DNA of 64,000 bases from Candidatus Saccharimonadota bacterium (lineage in GTDB: Bacteria > Patescibacteriota > Saccharimonadia > Saccharimonadales > Saccharimonadaceae): assembly GCA_017613135.1 (NCBI GenBank), contig JAGAEN010000007.1, forward strand, positions 1 through 64,000, read 5' to 3'. Below, piece after piece: positions 52,193 through 61,730 of the stretch. Each line of letters opens with the position of its first letter. Positions within the stretch are counted from its first letter, which is position 1. The notes below the pieces were generated by a model. It was not told the origin of the DNA. It saw only the letters and a list, made by a program, of their open reading frames with translations, and searched no databases. Both the position numbers and the translations under genes were made by a program.

Positions 52193-55100
52193 ATGAGGAG
52201 GTATACGGCAAAACAATCCTTGCGTAGTTATGTATCATTTATCTTCGCATCAATGATACTACCTGCTTTCTGCGCTATTATTGGCTTCACCGCCAATGTT
52301 TCTGCTACTTCGCACTCCGCCACCATCTCTGCTAGTTCCTCAGTCATTCTAGATGTCTTACCAGTAGGTGATGGCGTCGGTGTACATAGTGAGTCCATCA
52401 CTGTTAACACTACCTGTTCTGCAGGTTATAACCTTTCCATCGCCACTAGTGGTGATAATAAACTCTACCACGGCGGCGATAGCACTAGCGAGGATTATTT
52501 TAATCCTATCAACAACACCTATGCTCTAAACGATGCCAATAATACCAACACTTGGGGCGTCTCTCTTGTCAATACTCCCTCTACCATTGGCTCATTTAAT
52601 CCACTTTCTACCACCCCACTAGTCGTCAAAACCACTCAAGATACTGCAGGAGAAGGGAACATCGAAGACACTTTTAGTCTCTACTATGGTGCTAAAGCCG
52701 ATGCTACTCTCCCCGCCGGCTCATATTCTATGGGTAATAGCGGCAGTATTGTCTACTACCTCACTATGGATGCCAGTTGTGTTGATACCATAGATATCAC
52801 TTTCCTTGCTAATGCCAGTGGTGATACTGTTACCAATCTCCCTATTTCATCAGACAATACTTATGACTCAGCTAATAACACTATCACACTTTCCAATATA
52901 ATTCCCTCACGCGAAGGATACACCTTTATAGAGTGGAATACATCATCCGACGGCAATGGTATCTCGTATGCCCCAGGTGATGTAATCGCCATCGGCACCG
53001 GCACTGGCGAAATCAATACTGACACCGATTTATACGCCATCTGGCAAAGCTCCCCCGCCCCATCATCTACTTGCAACACTCCAGTTACTGGTGCCACCTA
53101 TATGCAAGACATCACCTCATCAAACAAATCTACAATACTCGCCGGTATGACTGCCGGTAACCGCTACTACCTAAGAGATTCTCGTGACGGCAAACCATAT
53201 TGTGTAGGAAAACTCGCCGACGGTAATCTCTGGATGCTAGATAACCTCGCCCTAGACCCTACCGATGCCACCACCGCCGCCAATATGAGTGCCAGTAACA
53301 CCAACGCTACCGCCGAAGCTATCACTAACTATCTAAATGGTGGTAATACCAATAATACAGCAGGCTGGTCTAGTACTGCAGTAGTCAATGCAACTTCGGA
53401 CTCCTACATCGCCCCAATGATTAATAACGCCAGTGTAGATACTTTAGTTACCAGTTACGGCCTTGCTGCCGTAAACGGACAAGCCAAAGTAGGCATCTAC
53501 TATAACTACTGTGCCGCTACGGTAGGGACTTACTGTTATGCCGCATATAGTGGCGTAGACGTCCCAGATACCATCATTGACGCCTCACAAGATATTTGCC
53601 CAGCAGGCTGGAGAATGCCTACTGGTGGGTTAACTGGTGAGTATAATACATTGTATGGTTATTACAATACAACACAGGATGCTACCAACTCAGCAAGCCT
53701 ACAATATAACTTATCTACTCCTCTGTCGGGCAGCTTCTACGATAGTTCGGCGGGCGGTCAGGGTAGTTGGGGCTTCTGGTGGTCTTCTACCTACCTCGAT
53801 GACACCAATATGTACGGACTATACGTCAGTTCTACGGACGTCGACCCGACTAGCGTTGGCGATCGCAGCACCGGTATCTCGGTGCGGTGCCTAGTAAATC
53901 ATCCCTCTAACCCCGCCCACACCATCACCGTCTCCCTAGACTCTCATACTACCGGTGTCTCATTCTATAATGCTAACTATGGAACTCAATCTGTCTCCAC
54001 CAATGGTGGCACCGTCACTCTTCGTGAAGGCGTGACATATACCATCACCGCCTCCTTCACCAGCGGCTACGAACTAAGCTCCTGGTCCAACGGCACGAAT
54101 AGCACCATAGGCAGCAGCACCACCAACCCCACCACCTATACCGTCACCGGCACCTCCATCCTATCTGTCACCAGCCAGGTCAACTTAAGCCCCTGTCTCG
54201 CCGGCTACATCTGCTACAACGGCAACAACGCCGACGCCGGCACTATGGACAACCAAGAAGTCACCAGTAACACTGCCACTCTCATCCCATCCAACTTTAG
54301 TAGAGCCGGTTATGGCTTTGCTGGTTGGAACACTAACGCAGACGGTACTGGTACTAACTATGGTCCAAACCAGACTATCACTCCAGGCGACCTAACATCT
54401 TCCGGCCTCAATCTCTACGCCAAATGGCTTGCCCCATCTGGCACTCTCCAGACCTGGGCTGGAGCCTCAAACATGAGCGTAGGAGATGCCATTGCTTTAA
54501 GGGATAATCGTGACGATGAAGTTTATACAGTGGCAAAGTTAGCGGATAATAAAGTGTGGATTGTAGAGAATCTGAGATTGGTGCCTGGTACGGCTAATAT
54601 TACAAACAAAAATACCAACAACCCAACTGCTGATTTTCTTTCAAGCTATAAACCATCTTCTTCTACCACAACTCAGTGTTCTTCTAGTCTAGAAACGTGC
54701 CTCAATAAAGTCTATTACTATACGGGGAATATGAATCGTTCTGCTACGCAACTACCTACCGGTAATACTTCAGATAATGCTTGGTATTCTTACGGCACAA
54801 TGTATAACTGGTATACCGCTACAGCCGGTAATGGCACAGCCGATAAGGCTAGCGGTGATGTAGCAGGAGATATTTGTCCTGCTGGTTGGCATTTACCAAA
54901 TGGTGGGAGCAACGGTGAATATAAAGCTCTTGCTACAGCCCTAGGTGGTACAGGTAGTGCTGGTGCCACTAATATCCGTAAATATCCGAATAATTTCATT
55001 TGGTCTGGTGATTACAACCCATCAACGGTTATTCCAGATGGTCGTGGGACTCAGGCACGTCTATGGCATGGTACTGCTAGCAATAGTGAAAAGGCTTATC

Positions 55101-58100
55101 GTATGGGATATAATAGCAGTGGCATCACACCAGTAAACACTTATAACAAATGGGATAACTTTGCCGTACGATGTATCTACCAAGGTGGTAATATCCACTA
55201 TACCGATGTAGAAGTTGACTTTTTAGGTTCTGGCATTACAAGTTTAACCTTCACCAACAATAATTATGCTACAGAAACCGCTACACCAAGTAATCCTACG
55301 GTTGGTTTGGTCGAGAATGTTCCTTACACTGTGACTGCTACTACTTCTGCAGGATACGAAGTAGCAAGTTGGGCCACTATTGCTAATGGTGTATTGGGCG
55401 ATTCTACTACTACGAATCCAGCACCAAGTACTAATACTTATACAATTAGCGATGAGGCTACTTTGACTGTTACTGGCCAAGAAATCCCAAGCTACACCGT
55501 CACGGTAGAATTAGGTCCCCATGTTGGCTCCATTAGCTTTAGCCATCCAGATTATCCTACGCAAACGGTAACTAATGCCAATGTGGGCACTAACACTAAT
55601 AATGGGGAAGACACTGGTGCTGTCTCATTGAGACGGGGTATAACTTATACATTATCGTCTTCTTATGAGTCAGGTTACACTGTAGACACTTGGACAAGTA
55701 CTGCAAATGGTACTCTTAGTAGCTCTAACACTACTAGTACAACCTATGTTGTGTCAGGCACTGCTACGCTCTCACTTTCTGCTCAAGAGACTAGCGAGCT
55801 TACCTACACCCTAGTTTATAACGCTGGTGCTGGTACTGATGCGCCAGAAGGAGAGACTATCTCTAGTTTCAATGCTTCTGAGTCCTTCACTATTACTAAC
55901 TCCGCCCCTATCTATTATGGCTATACCTTTACTGGCTGGAGTGAAACACCAGTGGATAGCAGTAACTGCAATAGTAATACCGAAAACAGTAGCTGTAATG
56001 GTACGTCAGTAGATTACACCTCAGGAAATACTATTAATGTATCAACTACCGGTGCTTCTACTACCAAGACTCTCTACCCAGTCTATACTGCTGTCACTAC
56101 TTGTCCTGCTGGCAAAATCTGTTACTACGAGAATGGTGCAGATTTCACAAATGGTGGGCGTGGCACCATGGCAAATAAGTCTGCTACTTCTAACTCCACT
56201 GCCAAGCTTATCCCGACCAACTACAGCAGGGAGGGTTATGGCTTTGCCGGCTGGACCACTGCCGAAAACGCCACTCCTTACGGTCCAAATGCCACCATTA
56301 ATACACCAGACTTATCTAGCACTGGTCTCGCTCTCTATGCCAAGTGGGTAGCTCCTTCTGGTACTCTCCAATCCTGGACTGGTTGTAATGCTATGACAGA
56401 AAACAGCGTCATTGCCCTTACCGATACTCGTGACAACAATGCTTACGCCGTCGCCAAACTCGCCGATGGCAACTGCTGGACCATTGAGAATCTCCGTCTA
56501 GTACCGAGTACCGCCACCATCACCAGTCAGAATACTCACAATCCGGCTTCCGATTTTGCCACGGCAGCTGCCAACTCATCTTCATCCAATAGTCTTTGCA
56601 ATACAGATGATGATTCTACTTGTACCGACCAGCTCCAATATAATACTAACAGCCTTGATCGTAGTCTCACCCAATCATACTACACCGCAGGGAACAACGT
56701 AGCTTGGTATTCCTATGGCGTCTACTATAACTGGTACACTGCCACTGCTGGTAATGGTACCTTTAATACATCAGCCAATACTAATGTCACTGGTGACCTT
56801 TGTCCAAAGAACTGGCATCTTCCTACCAGTACAACATCTGGCGAATGGGTAACCCTTAACAATGTTGTTAACGGCGGAGTATCTAATGCCGACGCTGGGC
56901 TCAGGGCCTACCCAGTCAATCTCATCTGGTCCGGTGATTATAATGGCTCTAGCCGTACCAGTGGTTATAGTAATGGTCGCTACTGGTCATCTACGGGCTA
57001 TGATGCCAACAATGCCTATCGTATGGGCCACCAAGAAAGCGGCAACAAGGGCGCCACGCCTAGAGGTTATTACCGTAAATGGGATGGCTTCGCTATCCGA
57101 TGTATAAGGGACGAAGTAGTAGAATATGTCAATATTACAGTAAATCTAGACGCCCATACTAGTAGTGTCGGTTTCTACAACGCCACCTACGGTACCGAAC
57201 AAGCTGTAAATAATAATGGCAACAATGACGGCACCGACACCGTCACCGTCTCGCTTGTCAAAGGTGCCCCCTACACCATCACCGCTTCCTTTGATACTAA
57301 TTACGAACTATCCACCTGGGCTGCTAGCACAGGCAGTGCCGTCGGTTCCACTACCACGAACCCCACCACCTACACCGCCACCAATACTTCCACCCTTAGC
57401 GTCACATCTCAAGAGTATGTTGTTGCTCCATTAGTTTCATCAGATTGTCCGGCTAACTCCATCTGTTATGCTCCAAATGCAAATAACATTATAGGCAACA
57501 TGAGTTCATTAGGCATGATGTCTGTTTCACCTATAGCTGGTGTTCAAACAACAACTAGCGGCGTTTCAGGTGCGACCAGCATCACCGCAAGCACTACTAA
57601 AATTGAGCTCATCGCCCCCAACTATATTCGCTCTGGCTATGGCTTTGCTGGTTGGTCTACTGACTATACTGCTAATAGTAGTAGCGCCATCTACGGTCCA
57701 AACGAGACTATTACTATTACGGCCGGTAGCCTATCTCCTAATGGTATGATTCTATATCCAGTCTGGATTGCTTCAGCTGGCGATATGCAAGAATGGAACG
57801 GATGCTCAGGATTAACCGCGGCTTCTTATAATAGTTCAACTGGTATAATCTCAGCAGCCCTTTCTTCACTTACTGCGCTTACTGATACTCGCGATGGCAA
57901 CGTTTATACAATAGCTAAACTCGCTGATGGAAAATGCTGGATGGTAGAGAATCTAAGACTCAACGCAGAAAATACACGTGGTGCGGAAAATATTGCCAAA
58001 GCCCAAGGTTATGGGCAAAGTGCAACATATGGTAATTTCATTGGCCTTGCTAACTCTGAAAATGACCATTTCGACCAAGGAAGCAGCCCCAACGAGTATT

Positions 58101-58741
58101 ACAGCTTAGACGGGGACACTATTGTAAACGTTGGAGTTTACGACGACGGTCAACATCGTATCCCTCGCTATAACAATAATAACACCAATAATAATCTCGC
58201 CGCTAGTTACAATTCTTCAGGTGGTGATACATATTATAGTTGGCAAAACTACGGCAATTATTACAATTGGCCCGCCGCTATAGCAAGTACTAAATATTAC
58301 AATACTTACAGTGGGGTCGATGGTTCCGATAATGCAGGCACTTCCCTTTGTCCCAAAGGATGGCAACTTCCGCTAGGCGGTCCGAGTACTGGAACCCTAG
58401 GGCAAGGAGCAAACAATTCCGCTAATCGCGTGGGTGGTTTTTCCTATCTAGATAGAAAAATGGGAGGAACTGGCACCGATGGTAGCACTAACAGTGCAAC
58501 CGGAACATCTAACGTTTACAATTGGCGCACGTTCCCAAATAACTTTATCTATTCGGGAGGATTTTCCAACTCATACTCTGTTCTCCGTGGGACCCGCGGG
58601 TATTATTTGACTCGTTCGGCAAAATCAGACAATATTAGATTATCCTATGCCTTGTATATGGATGAAGATGAACTTCGGCCAGGTACAAGTGACAGTGAAA
58701 AAAATATATCTGGCCAAACGATACGCTGCATTTCTCAGTAG
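52193..58741 (+). CDS. Giant secreted FISUMP/InlB-repeat surface protein
   Basis: A 2182-residue protein. After a signal-type hydrophobic N-terminus (about residues 15-40, ending VSATS) there is a beta-rich domain, then four FISUMP-type (TIGR02145-like) modules. Each has a tryptophan motif (WMLDNL near 345, WIVENL near 787, WTIENL near 1427, WMVENL near 1914), a CPxGW(H/R)(L/M)P motif and a closing (V/I)RC(L/I). Between them lie InlB/Flg_new-like repeats (GYGFAGWxT, LYAKW) and stress-type repeats (YTITASF). No LPxTG or C-terminal anchor is seen. It is nearly all Ser/Thr/Asn/Ala/Gly. It is probably a cell-surface adhesin involved in host contact (inference). The -10 is TGC TAAACT, 9 nt before the ATG. 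Confidence 0.88.
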   Translation: MRRYTAKQSLRSYVSFIFASMILPAFCAIIGFTANVSATSHSATISASSSVILDVLPVGDGVGVHSESITVNTTCSAGYNLSIATSGDNKLYHGGDSTSEDYFNPINNTYALNDANNTNTWGVSLVNTPSTIGSFNPLSTTPLVVKTTQDTAGEGNIEDTFSLYYGAKADATLPAGSYSMGNSGSIVYYLTMDASCVDTIDITFLANASGDTVTNLPISSDNTYDSANNTITLSNIIPSREGYTFIEWNTSSDGNGISYAPGDVIAIGTGTGEINTDTDLYAIWQSSPAPSSTCNTPVTGATYMQDITSSNKSTILAGMTAGNRYYLRDSRDGKPYCVGKLADGNLWMLDNLALDPTDATTAANMSASNTNATAEAITNYLNGGNTNNTAGWSSTAVVNATSDSYIAPMINNASVDTLVTSYGLAAVNGQAKVGIYYNYCAATVGTYCYAAYSGVDVPDTIIDASQDICPAGWRMPTGGLTGEYNTLYGYYNTTQDATNSASLQYNLSTPLSGSFYDSSAGGQGSWGFWWSSTYLDDTNMYGLYVSSTDVDPTSVGDRSTGISVRCLVNHPSNPAHTITVSLDSHTTGVSFYNANYGTQSVSTNGGTVTLREGVTYTITASFTSGYELSSWSNGTNSTIGSSTTNPTTYTVTGTSILSVTSQVNLSPCLAGYICYNGNNADAGTMDNQEVTSNTATLIPSNFSRAGYGFAGWNTNADGTGTNYGPNQTITPGDLTSSGLNLYAKWLAPSGTLQTWAGASNMSVGDAIALRDNRDDEVYTVAKLADNKVWIVENLRLVPGTANITNKNTNNPTADFLSSYKPSSSTTTQCSSSLETCLNKVYYYTGNMNRSATQLPTGNTSDNAWYSYGTMYNWYTATAGNGTADKASGDVAGDICPAGWHLPNGGSNGEYKALATALGGTGSAGATNIRKYPNNFIWSGDYNPSTVIPDGRGTQARLWHGTASNSEKAYRMGYNSSGITPVNTYNKWDNFAVRCIYQGGNIHYTDVEVDFLGSGITSLTFTNNNYATETATPSNPTVGLVENVPYTVTATTSAGYEVASWATIANGVLGDSTTTNPAPSTNTYTISDEATLTVTGQEIPSYTVTVELGPHVGSISFSHPDYPTQTVTNANVGTNTNNGEDTGAVSLRRGITYTLSSSYESGYTVDTWTSTANGTLSSSNTTSTTYVVSGTATLSLSAQETSELTYTLVYNAGAGTDAPEGETISSFNASESFTITNSAPIYYGYTFTGWSETPVDSSNCNSNTENSSCNGTSVDYTSGNTINVSTTGASTTKTLYPVYTAVTTCPAGKICYYENGADFTNGGRGTMANKSATSNSTAKLIPTNYSREGYGFAGWTTAENATPYGPNATINTPDLSSTGLALYAKWVAPSGTLQSWTGCNAMTENSVIALTDTRDNNAYAVAKLADGNCWTIENLRLVPSTATITSQNTHNPASDFATAAANSSSSNSLCNTDDDSTCTDQLQYNTNSLDRSLTQSYYTAGNNVAWYSYGVYYNWYTATAGNGTFNTSANTNVTGDLCPKNWHLPTSTTSGEWVTLNNVVNGGVSNADAGLRAYPVNLIWSGDYNGSSRTSGYSNGRYWSSTGYDANNAYRMGHQESGNKGATPRGYYRKWDGFAIRCIRDEVVEYVNITVNLDAHTSSVGFYNATYGTEQAVNNNGNNDGTDTVTVSLVKGAPYTITASFDTNYELSTWAASTGSAVGSTTTNPTTYTATNTSTLSVTSQEYVVAPLVSSDCPANSICYAPNANNIIGNMSSLGMMSVSPIAGVQTTTSGVSGATSITASTTKIELIAPNYIRSGYGFAGWSTDYTANSSSAIYGPNETITITAGSLSPNGMILYPVWIASAGDMQEWNGCSGLTAASYNSSTGIISAALSSLTALTDTRDGNVYTIAKLADGKCWMVENLRLNAENTRGAENIAKAQGYGQSATYGNFIGLANSENDHFDQGSSPNEYYSLDGDTIVNVGVYDDGQHRIPRYNNNNTNNNLAASYNSSGGDTYYSWQNYGNYYNWPAAIASTKYYNTYSGVDGSDNAGTSLCPKGWQLPLGGPSTGTLGQGANNSANRVGGFSYLDRKMGGTGTDGSTNSATGTSNVYNWRTFPNNFIYSGGFSNSYSVLRGTRGYYLTRSAKSDNIRLSYALYMDEDELRPGTSDSEKNISGQTIRCISQ

Positions 58742-58839
58742 CTATTCTACTTGTCTTGTTCTCCGAATTCTAGAACCTAAGCAAAACTCCCAAAAAGTCA
58801 AAATCGTGTATAATATATACCATACAACACGGAGGCAAA

Positions 58840-59376
58840 ATGTCTAAACGTAATTTCATACCAGACGACACCATCGCTCACGCGAGTAAAGAGTTTAAGG
58901 TCGAAGACCACACTTCTGGCAGTCACCGCCCACTGATTTGTGGCGCCTGCGCAGGTGGCGCTCTGCTACTAATCATCATTATTGTTATAATTGTCGCGGC
59001 TTCGCATCAGCCCATCATCAACGATGACTTCTTCATCTCGGATGACACCAAGACCACCATTGATATTTCTTCAACCGGCGGGGACTCCACTTCCGATCAC
59101 CAGACTCGCACCGTCTACGAATACGACGGTAATGACAATGTCATTTCTATGAAAACCTATTTTGAATACTCTGACGCTGACGCAGCGGCCACCGCCTACG
59201 CCTCTTTGAAAGACCAGTTCGAATTTAAGAGCTCCACCCTCCAAGGCAAATACATCATCGTCACCGCCGACGAGTCCCAGTTTAAAGGCCTCACTGCTTC
59301 CGACATCCGCCAGCAAGCCGAAGCCATCAGAGCCTACCAGGCCCAGCAAAATAGCTCTTCATCAGAAGATAATTAA
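58840..59376 (+). CDS. Single-helix membrane protein of unknown function
   Basis: A 178-residue protein with a cytoplasmic N-terminus, a glycine/isoleucine helix (about residues 38-56: GGALLLIIIIVIIVAAS), an acidic linker and an external domain of about 100 residues (TRTVYEYDGNDNVISMKTYFEY...). GGAGG lies 5 nt before the ATG. It ends 17 nt before ftsK, which has its own promoter. Family not recognised. Confidence 0.65.
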   Translation: MSKRNFIPDDTIAHASKEFKVEDHTSGSHRPLICGACAGGALLLIIIIVIIVAASHQPIINDDFFISDDTKTTIDISSTGGDSTSDHQTRTVYEYDGNDNVISMKTYFEYSDADAAATAYASLKDQFEFKSSTLQGKYIIVTADESQFKGLTASDIRQQAEAIRAYQAQQNSSSSEDN

Positions 59377-59393
59377 TATGGTATAATTAACTT

Positions 59394-61625
59394 ATGGCTA
59401 AAAGAAAACGTAAATCTACCCGCAAAACTAGACGAAAAGAAGCGCCCGTCGAGCACGAGCTCCCCGGTGGCTTTTGGCGCCAAATCATCGCTATTTTGAT
59501 GATTGCTCTTGCTACCTTTTTCGTCATCACTTGGTTCGGTCACGGTGGCTCCGCCTTAAATCTCGTCCACCAGTTCGTCTTTTCTGGCATCGGCTTCGCC
59601 ACTTATTTCATCCCCGCCATCCTTGTCTATCTCGCAGTCAAAATTTTCCGCAGCGAAAACAACCGCGTTGCCATCCCTGTCTATATTGCGAGTATTCTAA
59701 TGCTCCTTTGGGTTTCTGGCATCGCTGCTATCTGGCATAACGGTGGTACCGTCGGCAAGTGGCTCAACGACCTAATGTTAAAAGCTCTCGACCAAGGTTT
59801 CGTCATTTTCATCTACATTGTTCTCATTTTTATTACCACCGCCTTCATTCTCCAACTTTCTCCCGTCACTTTCTTTAAAGGCACCAAAAACTTAGTCAAA
59901 CCCGGTAAAAAATTTGCTCAAGACAAAGACGGCGAAAAGCTCGGCCAGCTCGAAATCAAAGTCAATTCTGGTCTCACCGCCCCAGCTCCAGCAAAAGCCG
60001 AAGCGAAAAAAGGTTTCTTCTCCCACAAAGCTCCGAAAGTCAATATGCCAGCCAAGCCAGAGCCATTAAAAGCCGTCGAAAAGCAAGAGGAAAAAGCCCT
60101 CATCTCCGCCGCCGACCCCGACTGGAAAATGCCTACCACCGCGCTATTATCCAAAAAGCAGACCCCTCAAGACCCAGGTAATGTTAAGCAGAACGCTTAC
60201 ATCATTCAAAAAACCTTCGCCGAGTTTGGCATCGAAGTCGAAATGGAAGACGCCAACGTCGGCCCTCGTGTCACCCAATACACCCTTCGCGCTCCCGGCG
60301 GTATCAATCTAGCCAAAATCGCCGCTCGCGACAAGGAATTAGCCTATAACCTTTCTGCCAAGACCGTCCGTATTGAAGCGCCTATCCCGGGCACTCAGTT
60401 AATTGGCGTCGAAGTGCCAAACGTCCGTCCGGCTTCTGTCTCGCTAAGAGGCATTATCGAAAGCGAAGAATGGAAAGGAAATCACGACCCGCTCACCTTT
60501 GCTATCGGCAAAGATATTTCTGGTAAACCCGTGGTCGCCGACCTCGCCAGTATGCCACATCTCCTCATCGCCGGTACCACTGGTTCAGGTAAATCCGTGA
60601 TGACCAACACTCTCATTATGTCGCTATTGTATCGCAACGCTCCTTCCGATATGCGCCTCATTATTGTCGATCCGAAGCAGGTCGAAATGGTCGCCTATAA
60701 CGACATTCCGCACCTCTTGACCCCTGTTATTACCGACACTACGAAGGCCCTTTCCGCCATGAAATGGGCAGTTAATGAAATGGACCGCAGATATTCTCTA
60801 ATGGCAGAAGAAAAAGTCAAAAAAATCAGCGAATACAACAAAAAAATGGCCGAGCGCGCCAGAAAGTCCGAAACAAGCACCGAAAAGCCAGACGCCGACA
60901 AATCCGAAAACACCGGCAAAATGCCCTATATTGTTATTATCATCGACGAAATGTCCGACCTGATGATGCAAGCCGGCAAGGAGCTCGAGCCTCTCATTGT
61001 CCGTGTCGCCCAGCTTGGTCGTGCCGCTGGTATGCACCTTGTCCTCGCCACCCAGAAGCCGATTGTCAAAGTTATCACCGGCCTTATCAAAGGCAACATT
61101 CCTTCCCGTATCGCTTTCCGCGTCCTTACTTCTATGGAATCTCGCATCATTCTCGATATCTCCGGCGCCGAGAAACTCCTCGGCCAAGGCGATATGCTCC
61201 TTTCTACTGAGAAGACTTTAAATGGTCCCGAGCGTATTCAGGGTGCCTGGTCCCCAGATGAAGACATCGAAAAAGTTGCCGACTTCCTTCGCGCTCAGCG
61301 CCCGCCTCAATACAATAACGAAGTTATCGCTCAGGCTGTCGCTATCCGCGGTATCGGCCCATCTGATGGTGGCGCCATCGGTGATCTCGGTCGCCGTTTC
61401 GACCCGAACGACCCAGTTGTGAGAAAAGCCGTCGAAATCAGTCTAAACAAAGGCAAATTCAGCACCGCTATGCTCCAGACTTATCTTGGCAAAGGCCACG
61501 GTTTCGTCTCCGGCCTCGCCATTTGGTTCGAAGAAATTGGCATCATCGGCCCGCAAAACGGCAACAAACCCCGCGACCTCCTCATCACTTCGATGGAAGA
61601 GTTTGACGAACTTGCAAATGTATAA
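59394..61625 (+). CDS. ftsK: DNA translocase FtsK/SpoIIIE
   Basis: A 743-residue translocase. Four N-terminal membrane helices (about 28-165) and a short Lys/Ala/Pro linker precede the motor: the alpha domain (VGPRVTQYTLRAPGG), Walker A AGTTGSGKSVMTN, Walker B IVIIIDEMSDLMM and HLVLATQKPIVKVITG. The winged-helix gamma domain (FDPNDPVVRKAVEISLNKGKFSTAMLQTYLGKGHG) follows. It pumps chromosomes through the division septum. Leaderless start (TGG TATAAT, 6-nt gap). Confidence 0.97.
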   Translation: MAKRKRKSTRKTRRKEAPVEHELPGGFWRQIIAILMIALATFFVITWFGHGGSALNLVHQFVFSGIGFATYFIPAILVYLAVKIFRSENNRVAIPVYIASILMLLWVSGIAAIWHNGGTVGKWLNDLMLKALDQGFVIFIYIVLIFITTAFILQLSPVTFFKGTKNLVKPGKKFAQDKDGEKLGQLEIKVNSGLTAPAPAKAEAKKGFFSHKAPKVNMPAKPEPLKAVEKQEEKALISAADPDWKMPTTALLSKKQTPQDPGNVKQNAYIIQKTFAEFGIEVEMEDANVGPRVTQYTLRAPGGINLAKIAARDKELAYNLSAKTVRIEAPIPGTQLIGVEVPNVRPASVSLRGIIESEEWKGNHDPLTFAIGKDISGKPVVADLASMPHLLIAGTTGSGKSVMTNTLIMSLLYRNAPSDMRLIIVDPKQVEMVAYNDIPHLLTPVITDTTKALSAMKWAVNEMDRRYSLMAEEKVKKISEYNKKMAERARKSETSTEKPDADKSENTGKMPYIVIIIDEMSDLMMQAGKELEPLIVRVAQLGRAAGMHLVLATQKPIVKVITGLIKGNIPSRIAFRVLTSMESRIILDISGAEKLLGQGDMLLSTEKTLNGPERIQGAWSPDEDIEKVADFLRAQRPPQYNNEVIAQAVAIRGIGPSDGGAIGDLGRRFDPNDPVVRKAVEISLNKGKFSTAMLQTYLGKGHGFVSGLAIWFEEIGIIGPQNGNKPRDLLITSMEEFDELANV

Positions 61626-61640
61626 TACAATAGAGCAATA

Positions 61641-61730
61641 ATATCAAGAAGGAGCGAGGGAACGGCCCGTTGACCTCCTGCCAACCTAGTTAAATCCAAG
61701 GTGGTAATTCCGCCCAGAAAGGAAAGATAT
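61641..61730 (+). promoter_or_regulatory. Compact SAM-I-type riboswitch controlling metK
   Basis: The stretch TATCAAGAAGGAGCGAGGG, then GGCCCGTTGA, CCAACC and CCAAGGTGGTAATTCC follows the SAM-I core in order. P1 is ATATC (61641-61645) with GATAT (61726-61730), which includes the first two bases of the metK ATG. P2 is AGGAG with CTCCT. GGTGG (61700-61704) pairs with CCGCC (61710-61714). The element is only about 90 nt. There is no terminator, and the Shine-Dalgarno AAAGGA (61718-61723) sits next to P1, so control is most likely at translation initiation. Confidence 0.85.
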
